Assembly (NCBI GenBank): GCA_037893225.1
Contig: JAZGUH010000761.1
Span: forward strand, 110,614 to 174,613
Source: Hippasteria phrygiana
Taxonomy: Eukaryota > Echinodermata > Asteroidea > Valvatida > Goniasteridae
Reading direction: 5' to 3'
Length of the DNA: 64,000 nucleotides
Shown piece by piece: positions 41,044 to 53,792 of the stretch. The notes below the pieces were generated by a model. That model was not told the DNA's origin. It did no database searches and saw only the letters and a list, made by a program, of their open reading frames with translations. A program made the translations under genes and the position numbers. Within the stretch, counting starts at the first letter, position 1. Every line of letters begins with the position of its first letter.

Positions 41044-42896
41044 TTCAGTAATTTTGACATGTATGGATAGCTTAGATCTGGCGCTACATGTTGCAATTAT
41101 CGGCGGCTTCTTAGAGTTAAAACTTGTGGAGAAAATTCAAACCTCGCAATGTTTATTTTCTTTCCGGCCAACATCTGTGTGCATATTACCTTCTATTTAT
41201 TGCTCCATGCCTGTCAAATTCCCTAGGGTATGACTTGCTTTACTCATTCATAATTGCATGAAATATCAACCAAATTCAGTAATTATGACATGTATGGATA
41301 GCTTAGATCTGGCGCTACATGTTGCAATTATCGGCGACTTCTTAGAGTTAACACTTGTGGAGAAAATTCAAACCTCGCAATGTTTATTTTCTTTCCTGCC
41401 AACATCTGTGTACATATTACCGTCTATTTATTGCTCCATGCATGTCAAATTCCCTGGGGTATGGACTTGCTTTACTCATTCATAATTGCATGAAATATCA
41501 ACCAAATTCAGTAATTTTGACATGTATGGATAGCTTAGATCTGGCGCTACATGTTGCAATTATCGGCGGTTTCTTAGAGTTAAAACTTGTGGAGAAAATT
41601 CAAACCTCGCAATGTTTATTTTCTTTCCGGCCAACATCTGTGTACATGTTACCGTCTATTTATTGCTCCATGCTTGTCAAATTCCCTGGGGTATGGACTT
41701 GCTTTACTCATTCATAATTGCATGAAATATCAACCAAATTCAGTAATTTTGACATGTATGGATAGCTTAGATCTGGCGCTACATGTTGCAATTATCGGCG
41801 GCTTCTTAGAGTTAACACTTGTGGAGAAAATTCAAACCTCGCAATGTTTATTTTCTTCCCGGCCACCATCTGTGTGCAGATTACCTTTTATTTATTGCTC
41901 CATGCCTGTCAAATTCCCTGGGGTATGGACTTGCTTTACTCATTCATAATTGCATGAAATATCAACCAAATTCAGTAATTTTGACATGTATGGATAGCTT
42001 CGATCTGGCGCTACATGTTGCAATTATCGGCGGCTTCTTAGAGTTAAAACTTGTGGAGAAAATTCAAACCTCGCAATGTTTATTTTCTTTCCGGCCAACA
42101 TCTGTGTGCATATTACCTTCTATTTATTGCTCCATGCCTGTCAAATTCCCTGGGGTATGACTTGCTTTACTCATTCATAATTGCATGAAATATCAACCAA
42201 ATTCAGTAATTTTGACATGTATGGATAGCTTAGATCTGGCGCTACATGTTGCAATTATCGGCGGCTTCTTAGAGTTAAAACTTTTGGAGAAAATTCAAAC
42301 CTCGCAATGTTTATTTTCTTTCCGGCCAACATCTGTGTGCATATTACCTTCTATTTATTGCTCCATGCCTGTCAAATTCCCTAGGGTATGACTTGCTTTA
42401 CTCATTCATAATTGCATGAAATATCAACCAAATTCAGTAATTATGACATGTATGGATAGCTTAGATCTGGCGCTACATGTTGCAATTATCGGCGGCTTCT
42501 TAGAGTTAAAACTTGTGGAGAAAATTCAAACCTCGCAATGTTTATTTTCTTTCCGGCCAACATCTGTGTACATGTTACCGTCTATTTATTGCTCCATGCA
42601 TGTCAAATTCCCTGGGGTATGGACTTGCTTTATTCATTCATAATTGCATGAAATATCAACCAAATTCAGTAATTTTGACATGTATGGATAGCTTAGATCT
42701 GGCGCTACATGTTGCAATTATCGGCGACTTCTTAGAGTTAACACTTGTGGAGAAAATTCAAACCTCGCAATGTTTATTTTCTTTCCTGCCAACATCTGTG
42801 TACATATTACCGTCTATTTATTGCTCCATGCATGTCAAATTCCCTGGGGTATGGACTTGCTTTACTCATTCATAATTGCATGAAATATCAACCAAA
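41044..42896 (+). repeat. 1853-bp HOR with private mutations, copy 1
   Basis: Order: D 41044, Y* 41275, C1 41507, PL 41739, D' 41971, D 42202, C2-like 42433, Y* 42665. Private markers: ggcgacttc (41337) and ttcctgcc (41397) in both Y*, catgcttgtc (about 41672), agcttcgatc (about 42001), D' with ctggggtatgac (one-base deletion but g at 182), cttttggag (about 42284), tttattcatt (42633). Copy 2 lies immediately downstream with no difference that I found. Confidence 0.93.
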
Positions 42897-44749
42897 TTCA
42901 GTAATTTTGACATGTATGGATAGCTTAGATCTGGCGCTACATGTTGCAATTATCGGCGGCTTCTTAGAGTTAAAACTTGTGGAGAAAATTCAAACCTCGC
43001 AATGTTTATTTTCTTTCCGGCCAACATCTGTGTGCATATTACCTTCTATTTATTGCTCCATGCCTGTCAAATTCCCTAGGGTATGACTTGCTTTACTCAT
43101 TCATAATTGCATGAAATATCAACCAAATTCAGTAATTATGACATGTATGGATAGCTTAGATCTGGCGCTACATGTTGCAATTATCGGCGACTTCTTAGAG
43201 TTAACACTTGTGGAGAAAATTCAAACCTCGCAATGTTTATTTTCTTTCCTGCCAACATCTGTGTACATATTACCGTCTATTTATTGCTCCATGCATGTCA
43301 AATTCCCTGGGGTATGGACTTGCTTTACTCATTCATAATTGCATGAAATATCAACCAAATTCAGTAATTTTGACATGTATGGATAGCTTAGATCTGGCGC
43401 TACATGTTGCAATTATCGGCGGTTTCTTAGAGTTAAAACTTGTGGAGAAAATTCAAACCTCGCAATGTTTATTTTCTTTCCGGCCAACATCTGTGTACAT
43501 GTTACCGTCTATTTATTGCTCCATGCTTGTCAAATTCCCTGGGGTATGGACTTGCTTTACTCATTCATAATTGCATGAAATATCAACCAAATTCAGTAAT
43601 TTTGACATGTATGGATAGCTTAGATCTGGCGCTACATGTTGCAATTATCGGCGGCTTCTTAGAGTTAACACTTGTGGAGAAAATTCAAACCTCGCAATGT
43701 TTATTTTCTTCCCGGCCACCATCTGTGTGCAGATTACCTTTTATTTATTGCTCCATGCCTGTCAAATTCCCTGGGGTATGGACTTGCTTTACTCATTCAT
43801 AATTGCATGAAATATCAACCAAATTCAGTAATTTTGACATGTATGGATAGCTTCGATCTGGCGCTACATGTTGCAATTATCGGCGGCTTCTTAGAGTTAA
43901 AACTTGTGGAGAAAATTCAAACCTCGCAATGTTTATTTTCTTTCCGGCCAACATCTGTGTGCATATTACCTTCTATTTATTGCTCCATGCCTGTCAAATT
44001 CCCTGGGGTATGACTTGCTTTACTCATTCATAATTGCATGAAATATCAACCAAATTCAGTAATTTTGACATGTATGGATAGCTTAGATCTGGCGCTACAT
44101 GTTGCAATTATCGGCGGCTTCTTAGAGTTAAAACTTTTGGAGAAAATTCAAACCTCGCAATGTTTATTTTCTTTCCGGCCAACATCTGTGTGCATATTAC
44201 CTTCTATTTATTGCTCCATGCCTGTCAAATTCCCTAGGGTATGACTTGCTTTACTCATTCATAATTGCATGAAATATCAACCAAATTCAGTAATTATGAC
44301 ATGTATGGATAGCTTAGATCTGGCGCTACATGTTGCAATTATCGGCGGCTTCTTAGAGTTAAAACTTGTGGAGAAAATTCAAACCTCGCAATGTTTATTT
44401 TCTTTCCGGCCAACATCTGTGTACATGTTACCGTCTATTTATTGCTCCATGCATGTCAAATTCCCTGGGGTATGGACTTGCTTTATTCATTCATAATTGC
44501 ATGAAATATCAACCAAATTCAGTAATTTTGACATGTATGGATAGCTTAGATCTGGCGCTACATGTTGCAATTATCGGCGACTTCTTAGAGTTAACACTTG
44601 TGGAGAAAATTCAAACCTCGCAATGTTTATTTTCTTTCCTGCCAACATCTGTGTACATATTACCGTCTATTTATTGCTCCATGCATGTCAAATTCCCTGG
44701 GGTATGGACTTGCTTTACTCATTCATAATTGCATGAAATATCAACCAAA
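42897..44749 (+). repeat. 1853-bp HOR with private mutations, copy 2
   Basis: Same eight units, each exactly 1853 bp downstream of its partner in copy 1: D 42897, Y* 43128, C1 43360, PL 43592, D' 43824, D 44055, C2-like 44286, Y* 44518. All private markers recur. The copies stop matching at the next unit: C1 with c at 168 (44750) follows copy 2, whereas D follows copy 1. Confidence 0.93.
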
Positions 44750-45445
44750 TTCAGTAATTTTGACATGTATGGATAGCTTAGATCTGGCGCTACATGTTGC
44801 AATTATCGGCGGTTTCTTAGAGTTAAAACTTGTGGAGAAAATTCAAACCTCGCAATGTTTATTTTCTTTCCGGCCAACATCTGTGTACATGTTACCGTCT
44901 ATTTATTGCTCCATGCCTGTCAAATTCCCTGGGGTATGGACTTGCTTTACTCATTCATAATTGCATGAAATATCAACCAAATTCAGTAATTTTGACATGT
45001 ATGGATAGCTTAGATCTGGCGCTACATGTTGCAATTATCGGCGGCTTCTTAGAGTTAACACTTGTGGAGAAAATTCAAACCTCGCAATGTTTATTTTCTT
45101 CCTGGCCACCATCTGTGTGCAGATTACCTTTTATTTATTGCTCCATGCCTGTCAAATTCCCTGGGGTATGGACTTGCTTTACTCATTCATAATTGCATGA
45201 AAAATAAACCAAATTCAGAAATTTTGACATGTATGGATAGCTTCGATCTGGCGCTACATGTTGCAATTATCGGCGGCTTCTTATAGTTAACACTTGTGGA
45301 GAAAATTCAAACCTCCCAATGTTTATTTTCTTCCCGGCCACCATCTGTGTGCAGATTACCTCTTATTTATTGCTCCATGCCTGTCAAATTCCCTGGGGTA
45401 TGGACTTGCTTTACTCATTCATAATTGCATGAAATATCAACCAAA
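44750..45445 (+). repeat. Diverged units including the most decayed monomer
   Basis: C1-like 44750-44981 has c at 168. P 44982-45213 has cttcctggcc (c-to-t near 45103). P 45214-45445 and its junction carry substitutions at about 45203, 45206, 45219, 45244, 45284, 45316 and 45362, seven in 160 bp, while most other units have none outside the diagnostic sites. The agcttcgatc change at 45244 is shared with the D' units near 42.0 and 43.85 kb, so the decayed unit belongs to the same local lineage. Confidence 0.9.
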
Positions 45446-47996
45446 TTCAGTAATTTTGACATGTATGGATAGCTTAGATCTGGCGCTACATGTTGCAATT
45501 ATCGGCGGCTTCTTAGAGTTAAAACTTGTGGAGAAAATTCAAACCTCGCAATGTTTATTTTCTTTCCGGCCAACATCTGTGTGCATATTACCTTCTATTT
45601 ATTGCTCCATGCCTGTCAAATTCCCTGGGGTATGACTTGCTTTACTCATTCATAATTGCATGAAATATCAACCAAATTCAGTAATTTTGACATGTATGGA
45701 TAGCTTAGATCTGGCGCTACATGTTGCAATTATCGGCGGCTTCTTAGAGTTAACTCTTGTGGAGAAAATTCAAACCTCGCAATGTTTATTTTCTTTCCGG
45801 CCAACATCTGTGTACATATTACCGTCTATTTATTGCTCCATGCATGTCAAATTCCCTGGGGTATGGACTTGCTTTACTCATTCATAATTGCATGAAATAT
45901 CAACCAAATTCAGTAATTTTGACATGTATGGATAGCTTAGATCTGGCGCTACATGTTGCAATTATCGGCGGTTTCTTAGAGTTAAAACTTGTGGAGAAAA
46001 TTCAAACCTCGCAATGTTTATTTTCTTTCCGGCCAACATCTGTGTACATGTTACCGTCTATTTATTGCTCCATGCATGTCAAATTCCCTGGGGTATGGAC
46101 TTGCTTTACTCATTCATAATTGCATGAAATATCAACCAAATTCAGTAATTTTGACATGTATGGATAGCTTAGATCTGGCGCTACATGTTGCAATTATCGG
46201 CGGCTTCTTAGAGTTAACACTTGTGGAGAAAATTCAAACCTCGCAATGTTTATTTTCTTCCCGGCCACCATCTGTGTGCAGATTACCTTTTATTTATTGC
46301 TCCATGCCTGTCAAATTCCCTGGGGTATGGACTTGCTTTACTCATTGATAATTGCATGAAATATCAACCAAATTCAGTAATTTTGACAATGTATGGATAG
46401 CTTAGATCTGGCGCTACATGTTGCAATTATCGGCGGCTTCTTAGAGTTAAAACTTGTGGAGAAAATTCAAACCTCGCAATGTTTATTTTCTTTCCGGCCA
46501 ACATCTGTGTGCATATTACCTTCTATTTATTGCTCCATGCCTGTCAAATTCCCTAGGGTATGACTTGCTTTACTCATTCATAATTGCATGAAATATCAAC
46601 CAAATTCAGTAATTATGACATGTATGGATAGCTTAGATCTGGCGCTACATGTTGCAATTATCGGCGGCTTCTTAGAGTTAACACTTGTGGAGAAAATTCA
46701 AACCTCGCAATGTTTATTTTCTTTCCGGCCAACATCTGTGTACATATTACCGTCTATTTATTGCTCCATGCATGTCAAATTCCCTGGGGTATGGACTTGC
46801 TTTACTCATTCATAATTGCATGAAATATCAACCAAATTCAGTAATTTTGACATGTATGGATAGCTTAGATCTGGCGCTACATGTTGCAATTATCGGCGGT
46901 TTCTTAGAGTTAAAACTTGTGGAGAAAATTCAAACCTCGCAATGTTTATTTTCTTTCCGGCCAACATCTGTGTACATGTTACCGTCTATTTATTGCTCCA
47001 TGCATGTCAAATTCCCTGGGGTATGGACTTGCTTTACTCATTCATAATTGCATGAAATATCAACCAAATTCAGTAATTTTGACATGTATGGATAGCTTAG
47101 ATCTGGCGCTACATGTTGCAATTATCGGCGGCTTCTTAGAGTTAAAACTTGTGGAGAAAATTCAAACCTCGCAATGTTTATTTTCTTTCCGGCCAACATC
47201 TGTGTACATGTTACCGTCTATTTATTGCTCCATGCATGTCAAATTCCCTGGGGTATGGACTTGCTTTACTCATTCATAATTGCATGAAATATCAACCAAA
47301 TTCAGTAATTTTGACATGTATGGATAGCTTAGATCTGGCGCTACATGTTGCAATTATCGGCGGCTTCTTAGAGTTAACACTTGTGGAGAAAATTCAAACC
47401 TCGCAATGTTTATTTTCTTTCCGGCCAACATCTGTGTACATATTACCGTCTATTTATTGCTCCATGCATGTCAAATTCCCTGGGGTATGGACTTGCTTTA
47501 CTCATTCATAATTGCATGAAATATCAACCAAATTCAGTAATTTTGACATGTATGGATAGCTTAGATCTGGCGCTACATGTTGCAATTATCGGCGGTTTCT
47601 TAGAGTTAAAACTTGTGGAGAAAATTCAAACCTCGCAATGTTTATTTTCTTTCCGGCCAACATCTGTGTACATGTTACCGTCTATTTATTGCTCCATGCA
47701 TGTCAAATTCCCTGGGGTATGGACTTGCTTTACTCATTCATAATTGCATGAAATATCAACCAAATTCAGTAATTTTGACATGTATGGATAGCTTAGATCT
47801 GGCGCTACATGTTGCAATTATCGGCGGCTTCTTAGAGTTAACACTTGTGGAGAAAATTCAAACCTCGCAATGTTTATTTTCTTCCCGGCCACCATCTGTG
47901 TGCAGATTACCTTTTATTTATTGCTCCATGCCTGTCAAATTCCCTGGGGTATGGACTTGCTTTACTCATTGATAATTGCATGAAATATCAACCAAA
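45446..47996 (+). repeat. 4-unit and 7-unit blocks
   Basis: 45446-46372 is D'-Y1t-C1-Pg, where D' has the deletion but g at 182, and Y1t has gttaactctt near 45755. 46373-47996 is D-Y1-C1-C2-Y1t-C1-Pg. Its D has one extra a (gacaatg, about 46388), which brings that unit back to 232 bp. This is the only indel outside D units in the first 58 kb. Confidence 0.88.
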
Positions 47997-49851
47997 TTCA
48001 GTAATTTTGACATGTATGGATAGCTTAGATCTGGCGCTACATGTTGCAATTATCGGCGGCTTCTTAGAGTTAAAACTTGTGGAGAAAATTCAAACCTCGC
48101 AATGTTTATTTTCTTTCCGGCCAACATCTGTGTGCATATTACCTTCTATTTATTGCTCCATGCCTGTCAAATTCCCTAGGGTATGACGTGCTTTACTCAT
48201 TCATAATTGCATGAAATATCAACCAAATTCAGTAATTATGACATGTATGGATAGCTTAGATCTGGCGCTACATGTTGCAATTATCGGCGGCTTCTTAGAG
48301 TTAACACTTGTGGAGAAAATTCAAACCTCGCAATGTTTATTTTCTTTCCGGCCAACATCTGTGTACATATTACCGTCTATTTATTGCTCCATGCATGTCA
48401 AATTCCCTGGGGTATGGACTTGCTTTACTCATTCATAATTGCATGAAATATCAACCAAATTCAGTAATTTTGACATGTATGGATAGCTTAGATCTGGCGC
48501 TACATGTTGCAATTATCGGCGGTTTCTTAGAGTTAAAACTTGTGGAGAAAATTCAAACCTCGCAATGTTTATTTTCTTTCCGGCCAACATCTGTGTACAT
48601 GTTACCGTCTATTTATTGCTCCATGCATGTCAAATTCCCTGGGGTATGGACTTGCTTTACTCATTCATAATTGCATGAAATATCAACCAAATTCAGTAAT
48701 TTTGACATGTATGGATAGCTTAGATCTGGCGCTACATGTTGCAATTATCGGCGGCTTCTTAGAGTTAACACTTGTGGAGAAAATTCAAACCTCGCAATGT
48801 TTATTTTCTTCCCGGCCACCATCTGTGTGCAGATTACCTTTTATTTATTGCTCCATGCATGTCAAATTCCCTGGGGTATGGACTTGCTTTACTCATTCAT
48901 AATTGCATGAAATATCAACCAAATTCAGTAATTTTGACATGTATGGATAGCTTAGATCTGGCGCTACATGTTGCAATTATCGGCGGCTTCTTAGAGTTAA
49001 AACTTGTGGAGAAAATTCAAACCTCGCAATGTTTATTTTCTTTCCGGCCAACATCTGTGTACATGTTACCGTCTATTTATTGCTCCATGCATGTCAAATT
49101 CCCTGGGGTATGGACTTGCTTTACTCATTCATAATTGCATGAAATATCAACCAAATTCAGTAATTTTGACATGTATGGATAGCTTAGATCTGGCGCTACA
49201 TGTTGCAATTATCGGCGGTTTCTTAGAGTTAAAACTTGTGGAGAAAATTCAAACCTCGCAATGTTTATTTTCTTTCCGGCCAACATCTGTGTACATATTA
49301 CCGTCTATTTATTGCTCCATGCATGTCAAATTCCCTGGGGTATGGACTTGCTTTACTCATTCATAATTGCATGAAATATCAACCAAATTCAGTAATTTTG
49401 ACATGTATGGATAGCTTAGATCTGGCGCTACATGTTGCAATTATCGGCGGCTTCTTAGAGTTAACACTTGTGGAGAAAATTCAAACCTCGCAATGTTTAT
49501 TTTCTTTCCGGCCAACATCTGTGTACATGTTACCGTCTATTTATTGCTCCATGCATGTCAAATTCCCTGGGGTATGGACTTGCTTTACTCATTCATAATT
49601 GCATGAAATATCAACCAAATTCAGTAATTTTGACATGTATGGATAGCTTAGATCTGGCGCTACATGTTGCAATTATCGGCGGCTTCTTAGAGTTAACACT
49701 TGTGGAGAAAATTCAAACCTCGCAATGTTTATTTTCTTCCCGGCCACCATCTGTGTGCAGATTACCTTTTATTTATTGCTCCATGCCTGTCAAATTCCCT
49801 GGGGTATGGACTTGCTTTACTCATTGATAATTGCATGAAATATCAACCAAA
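47997..49851 (+). repeat. Canonical 8-unit HOR, 1855 bp, copy 1
   Basis: D-Y1-C1-PM-C2-Y2-C3-Pg. All eight positions are distinct classes, so this is the most informative HOR of the window and the simplest ancestor for many other blocks. Its D carries the gacgtgc variant near 48188, shared with the D at 8117 whose following six units have the same order. Confidence 0.92.
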
Positions 49852-50082
49852 TTCAGTAATTTTGACATGTATGGATAGCTTAGATCTGGCGCTACATGTT
49901 GCAATTATCGGCGGCTTCTTAGAGTTAAAACTTGTGGAGAAAATTCAAACCTCGCAATGTTTATTTTCTTTCCGGCCAACATCTGTGTGCATATTACCTT
50001 CTATTTATTGCTCCATGCCTGTCAAATTCCCTAGGGTATGACTTGCTTTACTCATTGATAATTGCATGAAATATCAACCAAA
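49852..50082 (+). repeat. Extra D monomer with Pg-type end
   Basis: D block and D deletion, but g at 207 (tcattgataatt), the mark of Pg. It stands between Pg and the D of the next HOR copy, giving D-D. This is the reciprocal type of the P/D hybrids at 9740 and 10667: a one-unit gain at the Pg/D junction. Confidence 0.87.
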
Positions 50083-53000
50083 TTCAGTAATTTTGACATG
50101 TATGGATAGCTTAGATCTGGCGCTACATGTTGCAATTATCGGCGGCTTCTTAGAGTTAAAACTTGTGGAGAAAATTCAAACCTCGCAATGTTTATTTTCT
50201 TTCCGGCCAACATCTGTGTGCATATTACCTTCTATTTATTGCTCCATGCCTGTCAAATTCCCTAGGGTATGACGTGCTTTACTCATTCATAATTGCATGA
50301 AATATCAACCAAATTCAGTAATTATGACATGTATGGATAGCTTAGATCTGGCGCTACATGTTGCAATTATCGGCGGCTTCTTAGAGTTAACACTTGTGGA
50401 GAAAATTCAAACCTCGCAATGTTTATTTTCTTTCCGGCCAACATCTGTGTACATATTACCGTCTATTTATTGCTCCATGCATGTCAAATTCCCTGGGGTA
50501 TGGACTTGCTTTACTCATTCATAATTGCATGAAATATCAACCAAATTCAGTAATTTTGACATGTATGGATAGCTTAGATCTGGCGCTACATGTTGCAATT
50601 ATCGGCGGTTTCTTAGAGTTAAAACTTGTGGAGAAAATTCAAACCTCGCAATGTTTATTTTCTTTCCGGCCAACATCTGTGTACATGTTACCGTCTATTT
50701 ATTGCTCCATGCATGTCAAATTCCCTGGGGTATGGACTTGCTTTACTCATTCATAATTGCATGAAATATCAACCAAATTCAGTAATTTTGACATGTATGG
50801 ATAGCTTAGATCTGGCGCTACATGTTGCAATTATCGGCGGCTTCTTAGAGTTAACACTTGTGGAGAAAATTCAAACCTCGCAATGTTTATTTTCTTCCCG
50901 GCCACCATCTGTGTGCAGATTACCTTTTATTTATTGCTCCATGCATGTCAAATTCCCTGGGGTATGGACTTGCTTTACTCATTCATAATTGCATGAAATA
51001 TCAACCAAATTCAGTAATTTTGACATGTATGGATAGCTTAGATCTGGCGCTACATGTTGCAATTATCGGCGGCTTCTTAGAGTTAAAACTTGTGGAGAAA
51101 ATTCAAACCTCGCAATGTTTATTTTCTTTCCGGCCAACATCTGTGTACATGTTACCGTCTATTTATTGCTCCATGCATGTCAAATTCCCTGGGGTATGGA
51201 CTTGCTTTACTCATTCATAATTGCATGAAATATCAACCAAATTCAGTAATTTTGACATGTATGGATAGCTTAGATCTGGCGCTACATGTTGCAATTATCG
51301 GCGGTTTCTTAGAGTTAAAACTTGTGGAGAAAATTCAAACCTCGCAATGTTTATTTTCTTTCCGGCCAACATCTGTGTACATATTACCGTCTATTTATTG
51401 CTCCATGCATGTCAAATTCCCTGGGGTATGGACTTGCTTTACTCATTCATAATTGCATGAAATATCAACCAAATTCAGTAATTTTGACATGTATGGATAG
51501 CTTAGATCTGGCGCTACATGTTGCAATTATCGGCGGCTTCTTAGAGTTAACACTTGTGGAGAAAATTCAAACCTCGCAATGTTTATTTTCTTTCCGGCCA
51601 ACATCTGTGTACATGTTACCGTCTATTTATTGCTCCATGCATGTCAAATTCCCTGGGGTATGGACTTGCTTTACTCATTCATAATTGCATGAAATATCAA
51701 CCAAATTCAGTAATTTTGACATGTATGGATAGCTTAGATCTGGCGCTACATGTTGCAATTATCGGCGGCTTCTTAGAGTTAACACTTGTGGAGAAAATTC
51801 AAACCTCGCAATGTTTATTTTCTTCCCGGCCACCATCTGTGTGCAGATTACCTTTTATTTATTGCTCCATGCCTGTCAAATTCCCTGGGGTATGGACTTG
51901 CTTTACTCATTGATAATTGCATGAAATATCAACCAAATTCAGTAATTTTGACATGTATGGATAGCTTAGATCTGGCGCTACATGTTGCAATTATCGGCGG
52001 CTTCTTAGAGTTAAAACTTGTGGAGAAAATTCAAACCTCGCAATGTTTATTTTCTTTCCGGCCAACATCTGTGTGCATATTACCTTCTATTTATTGCTCC
52101 ATGCCTGTCAAATTCCCTAGGGTATGACTTGCTTTACTCATTCATAATTGCATGAAATATCAACCAAATTCAGTAATTATGACATGTATGGATAGCTTAG
52201 ATCTGGCGCTACATGTTGCAATTATCGGCGGCTTCTTAGAGTTAACACTTGTGGAGAAAATTCAAACCTCGCAATGTTTATTTTCTTTCCGGCCAACATC
52301 TGTGTACATATTACCGTCTATTTATTGCTCCATGCATGTCAAATTCCCTGGGGTATGGACTTGCTTTACTCATTCATAATTGCATGAAATATCAACCAAA
52401 TTCAGTAATTTTGACATGTATGGATAGCTTAGATCTGGCGCTACATGTTGCAATTATCGGCGGTTTCTTAGAGTTAAAACTTGTGGAGAAAATTCAAACC
52501 TCGCAATGTTTATTTTCTTTCCGGCCAACATCTGTGTACATGTTACCGTCTATTTATTGCTCCATGCATGTCAAATTCCCTGGGGTATGGACTTGCTTTA
52601 CTCATTCATAATTGCATGAAATATCAACCAAATTCAGTAATTTTGACATGTATGGATAGCTTAGATCTGGCGCTACATGTTGCAATTATCGGCGGCTTCT
52701 TAGAGTTAACACTTGTGGAGAAAATTCAAACCTCGCAATGTTTATTTTCTTCCCGGCCACCATCTGTGTGCAGATTACCTTTTATTTATTGCTCCATGCA
52801 TGTCAAATTCCCTGGGGTATGGACTTGCTTTACTCATTCATAATTGCATGAAATATCAACCAAATTCAGTAATTTTGACATGTATGGATAGCTTAGATCT
52901 GGCGCTACATGTTGCAATTATCGGCGGCTTCTTAGAGTTAAAACTTGTGGAGAAAATTCAAACCTCGCAATGTTTATTTTCTTTCCGGCCAACATCTGTG

Positions 53001-53792
53001 TACATGTTACCGTCTATTTATTGCTCCATGCATGTCAAATTCCCTGGGGTATGGACTTGCTTTACTCATTCATAATTGCATGAAATATCAACCAAATTCA
53101 GTAATTTTGACATGTATGGATAGCTTAGATCTGGCGCTACATGTTGCAATTATCGGCGGTTTCTTAGAGTTAAAACTTGTGGAGAAAATTCAAACCTCGC
53201 AATGTTTATTTTCTTTCCGGCCAACATCTGTGTACATATTACCGTCTATTTATTGCTCCATGCATGTCAAATTCCCTGGGGTATGGACTTGCTTTACTCA
53301 TTCATAATTGCATGAAATATTAACCAAATTCAGTAATTTTGACATGTATGGATAGCTTAGATCTGGCGCTACATGTTGCAATTATCGGCGGCTTCTTAGA
53401 GTTAACACTTGTGGAGAAAATTCAAACCTCGCAATGTTTATTTTCTTTCCGGCCAACATCTGTGTACATGTTACCGTCTATTTATTGCTCCATGCATGTC
53501 AAATTCCCTGGGGTATGGACTTGCTTTACTCATTCATAATTGCATGAAATATCAACCAAATTCAGTAATTTTGACATGTATGGATAGCTTAGATCTGGCG
53601 CTACATGTTGCAATTATCGGCGGCTTCTTAGAGTTAACACTTGTGGAGAAAATTCAAACCTCGCAATGTTTATTTTCTTCCCGGCCACCATCTGTGTGCA
53701 GATTACCTTTTATTTATTGCTCCATGCCTGTCAAATTCCCTGGGGTATGGACTTGCTTTACTCATTGATAATTGCATGAAATATCAACCAAA
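50083..53792 (+). repeat. Canonical 8-unit HOR, copies 2 and 3
   Basis: 50083-51937 and 51938-53792, each 1855 bp, both D-Y1-C1-PM-C2-Y2-C3-Pg. The D of copy 2 has gacgtgc (about 50274), like copy 1; copy 3 has the ordinary gacttgc. The Y2 of copy 3 carries tattaacc near 53321 in place of tatcaacc. Confidence 0.92.

Noticed and set aside
41044..44749. The 1853-bp duplication as a pure assembly duplication.
   Set aside because: Not rejected outright, but two different flanks and a different unit after each copy favour a real tandem event. Read evidence is needed to settle it.
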